A stretch of 64,000 nt of DNA from Slackia equolifaciens. GTDB taxonomy: Bacteria > Actinomycetota > Coriobacteriia > Coriobacteriales > Eggerthellaceae. The position numbers were made by a program, and so were the translations under genes. The notes under the pieces were generated by a model. The model was not told where the DNA came from. It ran no database searches and saw only the letters and a program-made list of their open reading frames with translations. Shown here piece after piece: positions 34,197 through 42,910 of the stretch (position 1 is its first letter; each line of letters opens with the position of its first letter). Location of the stretch: contig NZ_QIBX01000007.1 of the NCBI RefSeq assembly GCF_003725995.1, forward strand, positions 1 through 64,000, in the 5' to 3' direction.

Positions 34197-36122
34197 CTAC
34201 TGACCGTTCGCCACCATGTCGATGAGCTCCTGGCGGCTGTGCACGTCCAACTTGGCGTAGATGTGTTTGGCATGCGTGGCTGCGGTTTCGCGGGAAATGA
34301 CCAACGCGTCGCGTACATAGGGGATGGAGCGTCCACGTGCGAGTAGGGAGAACACTTCCGATTCACGCCGCGTGAGGCCATGCTCGCGTGCGATGGCGGC
34401 GATGCGTTCGTCGATCGAGGGAGTGCGGCCCGCGTCGGGCGTTATGGAAGGCGCCCGGTTCATGTTGGGCGTAATGGAAGGCATCCGGTCTGCGTCGGGC
34501 GTTGCGGAGAGCGCGGCGCTTTCGCTCGGGGCGGCATCGCCGGTGCTGCCCCGAGTTGCCGGAGCGGAATCTCCCGCGGGGCCGCATACGTCGGATGCGG
34601 ACGGTTCCGCATGGCTGGCGAAGGAGCTTTCGCTCGGGGCAGCCGAACCCGCCTGAGCATTTTTACTAGCATCAGATTGCGCACCATTGGATTCGTTCTC
34701 GCTCCGGGCGCCCGTGTTTCGGGGCGCTTCGGCATGTTGCGGCTCAAGCGACAGGGCGGGAGAGCCATCGCGATGAGTCCCGGGCGCCGCGGCGCTGTCG
34801 GCTTGCGCGTCCGTATGATTGAGGCTGGCGGCGCTTTCGCTCGCGCTGAACGACCCCTCGGCTTCTGGCGAGGCGAAACTTCGTTTGTCGTCGATGACGA
34901 ACATGGTCACCATTACGAGCAGCGCCATAGAGGTGGCGGCAACCTGATCGAGGGTAATCATGCCAATGTGAATCGCCTCGGCGAATGCGGCGGTAGCGAG
35001 CACGCCCAGAAAATCGCCCAGATGGACCGAAATCCAACCCCAGCCATAGGCCTGCACGGCGGTCATCTTACCTTCGGATGAGACTCTCGCAAAATACATC
35101 TGCGTGATCAGGCAAAACGCGAAGCGCGCAGCCACAGACATGGTAAATGCCAGATAGCTTCCCAGTGCATCGCCGAACATGATGATGGCGGCAAAGCCTA
35201 GCACAAGAGCCGGGCACATCCATCGGTAGAAAAACGAGATGGAAATGCGCCGCGGCCCCACAACGGAAATGAAGGCGATGGCAAGCGTGAACAGGGTTGA
35301 TACAAATAGGGCGACCTGCACGCCAGAGCTTTCGAAGGTCGACCGACCCTCCACGAGCGCGCCTGCGATGCATACGAACAGGCACGCCGCCATGATTCCC
35401 ATGACGGTGCGGCCCATAGTGGCGGGGACGGAAAGAGCGGAGAGCAGGGAGGCTTTCGCATCTGCCATATCGCCTGATGGCGCCGTGGGCGCTCCCTCGT
35501 TCTCTTTGCGTGCGATGAGGAGGCATAGCCCCGATAGGAGCGGGAACGATGCCACCACCGCCACGGCAATCCAGCCGCTCATGGCGGAAACGCCCAGGGT
35601 TATCAGAGCGCCAAGCACGGCAGATACCGGGCCGAACAACTCGACTTCATCCTGCGGAATGCGTGCGTAGTGCTCGCCCCACGACACCCACATGACGCCG
35701 CTGCCTATTCCAGTCAAAAGCGAGGCGATGGCGAATATGACGGTGGTCGCGGCAATGCTATCGGCCGAAACGAGCAGCAAGGGTGTGCCCGCGGAGGCGA
35801 CGACCGCCGTGGCGAGCTCGAGACGCGGATGCGCCGAGGGCGGTCCCATGCGTCGCTCTACGGCGATGACCGCGGCAAGCGTGGCAACCGATACGAATAC
35901 CGGAAACGTATCGAAGAAAAGCGCAAGGGGTGTTGGTGCCAGCCCCGCATTGATGAGCGCGTCGCCTGACGGCGTACCAAAAAGCTGCAGATAGAACACG
36001 CAGAACACCCAAGCGAGCAAAAATGCCCAACCTAAACGATACGGCGCCTTCGCGGCGTCGAGCAGCGTAGGCCCGGCGGAAAAATCGCGTAGTTCGGCCG
36101 AGTTTGCGGTGGTAAATTGCAT
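34197..36122 (-). CDS. Membrane-anchored LuxR-family regulator with long linker
   Basis: 641 residues, 130-160 longer than the other three in the window. About twelve hydrophobic segments span ~28-400; residues ~405-570 are a disordered Ser/Ala/Asp-rich linker that includes three short repeats of the type S-I-T-P-D-A-G-R; the LuxR HTH is C-terminal (LTRRESEVFSLLARGRSIPY, then ISRETAATHAKHIYAKLDV). The hydrophobic domain is presumed to sense a signal. Convergent with the flavoprotein gene at 32326 and upstream region shared with no divergent gene. Confidence 0.87.
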   Translation of the reverse strand: MQFTTANSAELRDFSAGPTLLDAAKAPYRLGWAFLLAWVFCVFYLQLFGTPSGDALINAGLAPTPLALFFDTFPVFVSVATLAAVIAVERRMGPPSAHPRLELATAVVASAGTPLLLVSADSIAATTVIFAIASLLTGIGSGVMWVSWGEHYARIPQDEVELFGPVSAVLGALITLGVSAMSGWIAVAVVASFPLLSGLCLLIARKENEGAPTAPSGDMADAKASLLSALSVPATMGRTVMGIMAACLFVCIAGALVEGRSTFESSGVQVALFVSTLFTLAIAFISVVGPRRISISFFYRWMCPALVLGFAAIIMFGDALGSYLAFTMSVAARFAFCLITQMYFARVSSEGKMTAVQAYGWGWISVHLGDFLGVLATAAFAEAIHIGMITLDQVAATSMALLVMVTMFVIDDKRSFASPEAEGSFSASESAASLNHTDAQADSAAAPGTHRDGSPALSLEPQHAEAPRNTGARSENESNGAQSDASKNAQAGSAAPSESSFASHAEPSASDVCGPAGDSAPATRGSTGDAAPSESAALSATPDADRMPSITPNMNRAPSITPDAGRTPSIDERIAAIAREHGLTRRESEVFSLLARGRSIPYVRDALVISRETAATHAKHIYAKLDVHSRQELIDMVANGQ

Positions 36123-36206
36123 AGCTTCCTCTCCCTGAATCCCGAAGGGATTGTACTACGTAACCGCAATACGAACTGTCGAGGAGCTCGGGTGCCGCCG
36201 TGAGGG

Positions 36207-37403
36207 CTATTTTGCGATTTTGTACTGGTATTCGCGCATGAGCTCGGCAAATGCGGGCAGCGAGTTCACGATGGTCTCGTGGCTCACGCAATAGCCAATG
36301 CGCACCCAGCCCTCCACGCCGAAGCTATCGGAAGGAACAACCAGAAGCTCGTACGCCTTTGCGGTTTCCGAGAATGCCTTTGCGTCGGGCTCCAGCGCGC
36401 GCACCCATAGATAGAACGCGCCCTGCGGCGGCACGCACTCGTAGCCAAGGTTGGTGAGGCCTTCGTACAGAGCCTCGCGGTTGGCGCGGTACGCCTCTAC
36501 GTCGCATGGAGCATCCACACAGCGCTCGATGACGCTCTGGAACAGCGCCGGCGCGCACACGAATCCCAGTGCGCGACCGGCTCCGCACACGGCTGCGTAT
36601 ACGCGACGAGCGTCCTTCATTGCGGGCGGCACCAGAATGTAGCCGATGCGTTCGCCCGGAAGGCTGAGCGATTTGGAATACGAATAGCACACGAACGTGT
36701 TCTCGTAGAGCGAGGGAATCCACGGCACGCTGGGTCCGCCGTATACGATCTCGCGATACGGCTCGTCGGCGATCAGGTAAATCGTGGTGCCCAGCTCATC
36801 CTGCTTGCGGCGCAGCGCGTTGGCAAGCTCGGTCAGGTCGCACGCGGGATACACCGCTCCAGTGGGGTTGTTGGGCGAGTTCACAATCACGCCTTTGGTG
36901 CGCGGGGTGATGGCGTCCTCGATGGCCTCGATGTTCAGCTGGAAGTCGTCCAAGCGCGCGGGAACTTCCACGCACGTACATTCGGCGGACTCGATGAACA
37001 CCTTGTACTCGGGGAAATAGGGGGCGATCACGATGAACTCATCGCCGGGGTTGGCCACTGCGCTGATGGAAATAGAGAGCGATGCCGACGCTCCTACAGT
37101 CATATACAGGTCATCAGCTGAGTAGGTGGTGTCAAAGCGGCGGTTGAGCGAATCGGCGATGGCCGTACGCACGCCGGCGGCGCCCTGGGCGGGCGTGTAG
37201 GCGTGTACCTGCTCGGGCGGCAGCTCCATCAGGTCGATGATGGCATCGTGCACCTCCTTGGGGGCGGGGATGCTCGGATTGCCCAGGCTGAAGTCGAACA
37301 CGTTTTCCTCGCCGATTTCGGCCTTGCGCGTCATGCCGTACGCGAAAAGCTCGCGGATGGCAGAAGGTTCGCTTCCCAGTTCGTACATACGCTGATTGAT
37401 CAT
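36207..37403 (-). CDS. PLP-dependent class I/II aminotransferase
   Basis: 398 residues of fold type I. SLGNPSIPAP near residue 38 is the N-terminal substrate loop, the N-N-P-T-G motif (NSPNNPTGAVYP) contacts PLP, DEPYREIVY carries the aspartate that pairs with the pyridine nitrogen, and SYSKSLSLPGERIGY contains the Schiff-base lysine. It most resembles aspartate/aromatic aminotransferases of the I-gamma type; exact substrate is not clear. ATG 37403 follows CGAGGA at 6 nt. Monocistronic, divergent from the ZIP gene. Confidence 0.9.
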   Translation of the reverse strand: MINQRMYELGSEPSAIRELFAYGMTRKAEIGEENVFDFSLGNPSIPAPKEVHDAIIDLMELPPEQVHAYTPAQGAAGVRTAIADSLNRRFDTTYSADDLYMTVGASASLSISISAVANPGDEFIVIAPYFPEYKVFIESAECTCVEVPARLDDFQLNIEAIEDAITPRTKGVIVNSPNNPTGAVYPACDLTELANALRRKQDELGTTIYLIADEPYREIVYGGPSVPWIPSLYENTFVCYSYSKSLSLPGERIGYILVPPAMKDARRVYAAVCGAGRALGFVCAPALFQSVIERCVDAPCDVEAYRANREALYEGLTNLGYECVPPQGAFYLWVRALEPDAKAFSETAKAYELLVVPSDSFGVEGWVRIGYCVSHETIVNSLPAFAELMREYQYKIAK

Positions 37404-37757
37404 GACATCCTCGCTTTCACGGCGGTGCGGCGGCGGTTCTGGCAACGGTCGCTCTTCGACGCCGCCGGTTCGACGGAAATCGCCCGAGCGATTGCGATGC
37501 GCGCGGGCGAAAACAATTCATGCTGCAAGTCTAACGCGTACGGCGTTGTTCTATGGCGAATTTTGCAATGATTTCGATAGCGGATGTTAACACTTGGAAA
37601 ATAAGGGATGATGGGCGGCGAAACGTCATGCGACCGCCTTGCGGATTGCCGCCCGTTGCGAAGGCTGGCGAATTCGGAAGGCGGGCGTTGCGAACGGGCC
37701 GAGACGAAGCGCGCACAAGGTGCGCCGGGAGATTGTGACCGAAGGATAGGAGGCTGC
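37404..37757. other. 354-bp divergent intergenic region
   Basis: An AT-rich stretch around 37553-37607 in the middle probably holds promoters for the aminotransferase and ZIP genes. No gene and no clear operator seen. Confidence 0.4.
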
Positions 37758-38552
37758 ATGTTCGATGCATTTCTCGGGGCCGCCGCAGGAACCGGGTTCA
37801 CGTTTTTGTGCACCACGGTAGGGGCGGCTGCCGTGTTTTTAATTCGTGGCAAGAAGGGCGGTATCGCGCAGACGCTGTTTTTGGGATTCGCCGCAGGCGT
37901 GATGATTGCTGCTAGCGTTTGGAGCCTGCTCATTCCCGCCATCGAGCGCGCGGAGGAGATGGGCCAAATCGGCTGGATTCCTGCGGCTGGCGGTTTTGTG
38001 CTTGGCGCGGCGTTTTTGTTCGTGCTGCACGCGCTTCTGCCGCACCTCAACATTGGCAAAAATCACGCTGAGGGCCTGCCCTCGCGATGGGGCCGCTCGA
38101 CGCTGTTGTTCACGGCGGTCACGCTGCACAACATCCCCGAGGGAATGAGCGTGGGACTGCTGTTTGGCATGGCTGCTCAGCAGGGCGGCGACCCGGTGCT
38201 TTTGGGTATGGCTACCGCGCTCGCGCTTGGTATTGGCATCCAGAACATTCCTGAGGGAGCCGCGGTTTCGCTGCCGCTTGCGCAGGAGGGTATGAGCCGG
38301 ACGAAGGCGTTCGCCATGGGCAGCCTTTCTGGTCTGGCCGAGCCGGTGTTCGGGTGCCTCGTGGTGCTGGGCATCGGGTTTATCACGCCGTACATGCCCT
38401 GGATGCTGGCGTTTTCCGCTGGCGCCATGATGTTTGTGGTGGTGGAGGAGCTTATCCCCGAGGCGCACCTGGGCGATCATAGCAACTGGGGCACCGCGGG
38501 CGTGATGGCGGGTTTTCTTCTGATGATGGTCTTGGATGTGGCGCTGGGCTAA
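37758..38552 (+). CDS. ZIP-family divalent metal transporter
   Basis: 264 residues, eight predicted helices. HNIPEGMSVGLLFGMA (helix IV) and IQNIPEGAAVSLPL (helix V) are the two ZIP metal-site motifs; the second has Gln-Asn in place of the usual His-Asn, as in ZupT/GufA-type members. It should import zinc, iron or manganese across the cytoplasmic membrane. ATG 37758 follows GGATAGGAGG, with the hydrophobic N-terminus starting directly after. Confidence 0.9.
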   Translation: MFDAFLGAAAGTGFTFLCTTVGAAAVFLIRGKKGGIAQTLFLGFAAGVMIAASVWSLLIPAIERAEEMGQIGWIPAAGGFVLGAAFLFVLHALLPHLNIGKNHAEGLPSRWGRSTLLFTAVTLHNIPEGMSVGLLFGMAAQQGGDPVLLGMATALALGIGIQNIPEGAAVSLPLAQEGMSRTKAFAMGSLSGLAEPVFGCLVVLGIGFITPYMPWMLAFSAGAMMFVVVEELIPEAHLGDHSNWGTAGVMAGFLLMMVLDVALG

Positions 38553-38670
38553 GGGCTTTCTTTGCGGTTGCGGCGCCCTTCGTGAATTGGGGAGGGCGGT
38601 CTGACTCGGGCTGCAACGAGCGAGGGAGCGAGCGCCTTATGCCTTTTCGCGCGGCGCGCCTTGCGGTGCT

Positions 38671-39204
38671 TTAGCTCAGCCTCGTTTGAATGAGGTGGCG
38701 AATTGCCTCGATTGCGTGGCCGCGGAACATTGCGCGCGGGCCGGCGTAGGCCATTGCCTTACGCTGAAATGCCTGCTCAGCTGGCGCATAACAGTGGTTG
38801 GAGCAGGTCTTGCAGCTAGGGCGTGGCTCGCGACGGCAGAGCGCGCGTCGCACCTCGCCGTAGCGGGTATGAGCGGCGCATTCGGGGCATAGGCGGGGAA
38901 TCTTGCGCGCGGGGTACACGCCAGCGCGAACAGCCTCGCTTTCATAAGGGGTGCGCAGAGAGTCAACATGGTGGTCGGCGCAATAGATTTCGGTCATACC
39001 TGCCAGCGTGACAATATCGCGGGCGACTTCCTTGTCCTCGAAGCGCGCCATAATGCGTTCGCGACTGCGTTCGTATGCGCGCGCGGTCATCTCGTCTGCC
39101 TTGCGCGCGGCTTGGGCGTCAAAGGTGGGCTGATTGGACGGGGCCTGACTGGCTGAGGAGTCGCTCGGCTGCATTGCGTTGGTGGTTCGGGGCGTGTCGC
39201 TCAC
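38671..39204 (-). CDS. YgbA-like nitrous oxide-stimulated promoter family protein
   Basis: 177 residues. After a disordered ~30-residue N-terminus the protein has the YgbA family pattern: MTEIYCADHH, LCPECAAHTRYGEVRRALCRR, PSCKTCSNHCYAPAEQ and AYAGPRAMFRGHAIEAIRHL. Six conserved cysteines suggest a metal or Fe-S site. In enterobacteria the family is induced by nitric oxide and thought to help recovery from nitrosative damage. Its start overlaps the stop of the DUF1836 gene by 4 bp, so the two are translationally coupled. Confidence 0.87.
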   Translation of the reverse strand: MSDTPRTTNAMQPSDSSASQAPSNQPTFDAQAARKADEMTARAYERSRERIMARFEDKEVARDIVTLAGMTEIYCADHHVDSLRTPYESEAVRAGVYPARKIPRLCPECAAHTRYGEVRRALCRREPRPSCKTCSNHCYAPAEQAFQRKAMAYAGPRAMFRGHAIEAIRHLIQTRLS

Positions 39205-39848
39205 TTCGGCTCACCTTCTGCGTTGTTATCCTGAGGCTCGGCAAAGGCGCCTCCGAGGATGCTCAACTCAGAACACTTCTCTACGTAGATTTTGTTGGCG
39301 GCGCACGTGGCGGCCGAAATGGCCATGCGTCGTTCCGGCGAAAGCTCGGCCGCGTTGGCTACCTTGAGCGCGAAAGCGAATCCGCCCTCGTGCTCGATTG
39401 CCCAGGCGCCTAGTTTATGGGAGGTAACGGTGCCGCAGAACAGCACGCGCAAACTCTCCTCCACCGTGGTGCAGAAGAAGTCGTATGCGGTGCCCAGCTC
39501 GTGCGTGGCGGCTTGAGCGTCCAGCAGCCGTTGGATATCGCCGATAGAGAACGTACGTTTGAGCAGGCAAATCGCAATCAGACGCGCCACATGCTCGCGC
39601 CCGTACCGTTTGCGGCGGGGCGTGGGAAGCACATGCTGTTTGACGTAGTTGTTCACCATGGACGAAGTGAGCAGCTTTTCATCGGCCGAAACCAGCGGGC
39701 GCAGCTGCTCTTCTACATAGGTAAGCACCTGGTCCATATAGAGGTCGATCGGCGGCAGCTCGGCGTAGCGCGGCAAGTGCAGCGTACGGATGAGCTCTAC
39801 GAATTCGTGCTCGCCCAAGGCGGGGGTATGTTCGTCTTTTCTAGGCAT
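39201..39848 (-). CDS. DUF1836 domain protein
   Basis: 215 residues. Residues ~18-120 match DUF1836: PRYAELPPIDLYMDQVLTYVE, LTSSMVNNYVKQHVLPTPRRKRYGREHVARL and LLKRTFSIGDIQRLL. The segment resembles a MerR-type winged helix-turn-helix, so the protein is probably DNA-binding, which is an inference from the family. The C-terminal half is helical and unassigned. First gene of a two-gene operon with the YgbA-like gene; divergent from degV. Confidence 0.83.
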   Translation of the reverse strand: MPRKDEHTPALGEHEFVELIRTLHLPRYAELPPIDLYMDQVLTYVEEQLRPLVSADEKLLTSSMVNNYVKQHVLPTPRRKRYGREHVARLIAICLLKRTFSIGDIQRLLDAQAATHELGTAYDFFCTTVEESLRVLFCGTVTSHKLGAWAIEHEGGFAFALKVANAAELSPERRMAISAATCAANKIYVEKCSELSILGGAFAEPQDNNAEGEPK

Positions 39849-39931
39849 GGTTCGTAGCCTATCAGGCGATCGGCTTGTCGGGATGATGTATTTCGTCCGC
39901 GGCCCATTGCTTCAAGTAAACTCCATATTGG

Positions 39932-39977
39932 TTGACACAGTAATCTTCATTACTTAATCTAGTTTCAAATACTAGAT
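39932..39977 (+). promoter_or_regulatory. degV promoter with two dyad operators
   Basis: TTGACA (39932-39937), 17-bp spacer, TAATCT (39955-39960). A perfect dyad AGTAAT-CTTC-ATTACT (39939-39954) fills the spacer, and a second, ATCTAGT-N7-ACTAGAT (39957-39977), begins at the -10 box. Confidence 0.7.
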
Positions 39978-39994
39978 AAACAAGGGAGAAAACT

Positions 39995-40852
39995 TTGCTA
40001 GCTCAGAAAATAGCCGTAGTTACTGATTCATGCGCCGATGTGCCGGCCGAGGTGGCGCTCAAATACGGCATTCGCGTGGTGCCGTTGCATATCAACTATC
40101 GCGAAGGGTCCTACCGCGATCGCGTGGACATTCAGCCCCACGAGGTGTATGCGCGCTTTGACGAGGAGATACCCAAGACATCGCTGCCGGCGCCCGCGGA
40201 AGTGGTGGAGTTGTTTGACGCGCTCGCCGAGGAAGGCTACACGCATGTTGCCGCCGTCAGCATTTCATCGGGGCTTTCGGGCACGTTCGACATGATGCGC
40301 AGCGTGGCCGCAGGATATGGAGCGCTCCATATCGAGGTGGTGGACACGCGCAGCATCGCGCTAGGCGCGGGGTTTGTGGCGATCGCGGCGGCGCAGGCAG
40401 CGTGCGCGGGCGAGCCGTTCGAAGCCGTGATGCGGGCGGCGCATGAAGCTGCAGCCAAGACGCGGGTGTTCTTCTGCGTGGGCACCCTCGACTACTTGTA
40501 CGCGGGTGGGCGCATCGGCAAGGTTACGCATTCGTTGGGCACGGCGTTCGACATCAGGCCCATCATAACGTGCGACGAGGAGGGCACATACGTGACCTGC
40601 GCAAAGGCGCACGGGCGCAAGGCGTCGCTCAAAAAGACCATCGCAGCGGCGCAGGCGGCGCTGGGCGATTCTCGGTCGTATCGCGTGGCAATTGTGCACG
40701 GTGCGGCGGAGGCAGAGGCGCGTGCCATGTACGAGCGTGCCGCAGAGCTGTTTCCCCATGCTCGCGAGGTATATTTTGAGCAGATTAGTCCTGCGCTGGT
40801 GGTGCATACCGGTCCGGGCCTCATCGGCATCGGCGTTCAGCGGATGGATTAG
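39995..40852 (+). CDS. degV: DegV family fatty-acid-binding protein
   Basis: 285 residues with the DegV N-terminal signature IAVVTDSCADVPAEVALKYGIRVVPLHI and the fatty-acid-binding segment AVSISSGLSGTFDMM. The family binds long-chain fatty acids and in Firmicutes (FakB) presents them to a kinase FakA; no kinase gene lies nearby. TTG start at 39995 with GGGAG 6-8 nt upstream; no ATG gives the complete signature. Transcription probably starts from the strong promoter at 39932-39960. Confidence 0.9.
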   Translation: MLAQKIAVVTDSCADVPAEVALKYGIRVVPLHINYREGSYRDRVDIQPHEVYARFDEEIPKTSLPAPAEVVELFDALAEEGYTHVAAVSISSGLSGTFDMMRSVAAGYGALHIEVVDTRSIALGAGFVAIAAAQAACAGEPFEAVMRAAHEAAAKTRVFFCVGTLDYLYAGGRIGKVTHSLGTAFDIRPIITCDEEGTYVTCAKAHGRKASLKKTIAAAQAALGDSRSYRVAIVHGAAEAEARAMYERAAELFPHAREVYFEQISPALVVHTGPGLIGIGVQRMD

Positions 40853-40983
40853 CGTACGCGGAGCGGCCTGGGTTTTTGCCCTGCATCGTGGCGGCCCCGC
40901 CTGCCGAGGGAGGGGAGCAGGCGGGGCAAATGTGAGTGCTTCGGCTTGGATGGGCGGCGCTGGGTCGAACCGCTTCAGGTACC

Positions 40984-42651
40984 CTATGCGTTAAGCGCTG
41001 CGTCTGCGGCGAACTGTCCGGCGCGACGTCCGCCTGTGCAGGCGCGACCGTGGCTTACGCCGGAGATGGTGATGGGGTAGTCGTCGAAGAAGAAGCTGCC
41101 CGAGCAGTTGCCCGCCGCCCATAGGCCGGGAATTGGGTTGGCGTTAGCGTCAATAACCTGCTGGTTTTCATTGATTTGCAAGCCACCCAGGGTAACGAGT
41201 AGCGTAGTGCCCGCATGTACGGCATAGAACGGGGGCTCGGTGATGGAGCTAAGGCATTGCTTGCGTTTGCCGAAATCGGTGTCTTCGCCGTTGGCGCACA
41301 GCTCGTTGTAATGCTCAATGGTCTTCTTGGCAGTTTCGGCGTCGATGCCTTCCATCTTGCTTAGCAGTTCGTCGATGGTGTCGGCCGACATGATGCTGCC
41401 GTCTTCGATAAACTGCTTGATCTGTTCGGGATCATGCAGCGGCGAGCGGAAATCCTTGCATACGATCATGCCCATGGCGGGGCCGTCGGTTTCCCATTTG
41501 GCATCCCAGATGACCCATTTCATGTGACGCGGTTGCGCATTGTGGGCACGACAAACGTAGGCATACGGCATGTCTTCGTTGCAGAAACGCTCACCTAGGT
41601 CATTGAGATAAAGCCAAGGCTGACGCGTTAGCGGAATGGACGGCATGTGCTCAAGCCCTTCGACGCCTTCATCGAAGTACATCGGACAATGAGGCACGGG
41701 ATCGATGGCGGCACCTGCCCACGCGCCCATGCGAATGCCATCGCCAGTGTTGTGCGCGGGGGTGGTGATGTTGTGGATGTCTTCGGCATGATTGGGGATA
41801 AAAGCATCCATCATTTCTTCGTCGGCTCCGTAGCCGCCCGTCGCAAGAACAACTGACTTCGCATCAACTTGAACGGTTCCGTTTTCACCTTCGTAGACCA
41901 CGCCCGTTACGGTTCCGTCTTCTGCCTGCACAAGCTGGAGTGCTTCAGAATTGAAGCGCACATCAACGCCAATCTCTTCAGCGTATGCGGTGAATGCTTT
42001 GGCCCAGCCGATGGCGTAAGGGGGCTCGTAGCCGGCCTCGCCGCCCTCGGCAATAAGTTCATCTGTGGGAACAATCTGGAACGCATCGGTTGCGAAATGC
42101 TCATACCAAGCGTCGGGTATGACCTGCATCTCAATGGGCATGGGCGCAACCTGGATACCATGAGAAGAAAGCATATCGGCTGCCCAGTCGAGCGCTTCGG
42201 CAGAGTTGTCGAGCCAAGCCTTCACAACCCGGTAGTCTCCGCGGTGGCCGCCCCATCGAAGCACTTCCTGCAGCACGTCGTTCTTGCGATCGCGGAGGTC
42301 AATGCCGACCTCAAGCTGGATTTTGCCGCCTACGGCACCGTAGTCTATTCCCCTGAACTGAGCTGCGCCGGTCTTTTCGATAAGAATGACTTTAGCGCCC
42401 TTTTCCGCCGCTGAGCATGCGGCGGAAAACCCCGCCATTCCTCCGCCGATGACTACGACATCGGCGCTTTCGGCAGAGGATATGTCCGCTACGGGTTCGG
42501 GTTTGGTTTCCCAAGTATGTGCGCTGCTTTCTGCCGATGAATCGCTTGATTTGGCTTGGGTTGGCGCACATCCGGCAAGTGCCCCTCCGGCTATGACTAC
42601 GGCTCCCGCAGCGCCGGCGGCTCCGAGGAAGTTGCGTCGCGTAAGTTCCAT
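40984..42651 (-). CDS. Tat-exported FAD-dependent reductase (fumarate reductase flavoprotein type)
   Basis: 555 residues from ATG 42651 (AAAGGGA upstream); longer in-frame starts have no export signal. Tat motif TRRNFLGAAG and lipobox LAGC; FAD segment VVVIGGGMAGFSAACSAAEKG at ~63-83; cap motif GERFCNED; C-terminal GLWAAGNCSGSFFFDDYPITISGVSHG, where R-A-C-T-G-G-R-R-A-G follows. Substrate unknown. Divergent from the membrane LuxR at 42911, its likely regulator, across a 259-bp gap. Composition is less GC-rich than the surrounding core genes. Confidence 0.9.
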   Translation of the reverse strand: MELTRRNFLGAAGAAGAVVIAGGALAGCAPTQAKSSDSSAESSAHTWETKPEPVADISSAESADVVVIGGGMAGFSAACSAAEKGAKVILIEKTGAAQFRGIDYGAVGGKIQLEVGIDLRDRKNDVLQEVLRWGGHRGDYRVVKAWLDNSAEALDWAADMLSSHGIQVAPMPIEMQVIPDAWYEHFATDAFQIVPTDELIAEGGEAGYEPPYAIGWAKAFTAYAEEIGVDVRFNSEALQLVQAEDGTVTGVVYEGENGTVQVDAKSVVLATGGYGADEEMMDAFIPNHAEDIHNITTPAHNTGDGIRMGAWAGAAIDPVPHCPMYFDEGVEGLEHMPSIPLTRQPWLYLNDLGERFCNEDMPYAYVCRAHNAQPRHMKWVIWDAKWETDGPAMGMIVCKDFRSPLHDPEQIKQFIEDGSIMSADTIDELLSKMEGIDAETAKKTIEHYNELCANGEDTDFGKRKQCLSSITEPPFYAVHAGTTLLVTLGGLQINENQQVIDANANPIPGLWAAGNCSGSFFFDDYPITISGVSHGRACTGGRRAGQFAADAALNA

Positions 42652-42910
42652 GTCTGTCCCTTTCTCCCTTGTGTTGTGTCGATGTTTCGCGCTAGCGATT
42701 GCCGTTTTGCCGCTTGGCTTCTGGATGAGTTGCGGGGTGCGGCGCAGGTGCGTCTTTCGCCAACTCGGAATCTTGCTGGCGCGTCGCATCGGATGGTTAA
42801 AGCTTGCTGCCCGTCCTGCATGCGCGCAATCGGTATAATGCACGTATTGTGGGGGATGAGGGGTATCGGTAAAAACGCACGATGCCCTCTGATGAGGGGA
42901 AACGTTCTTT

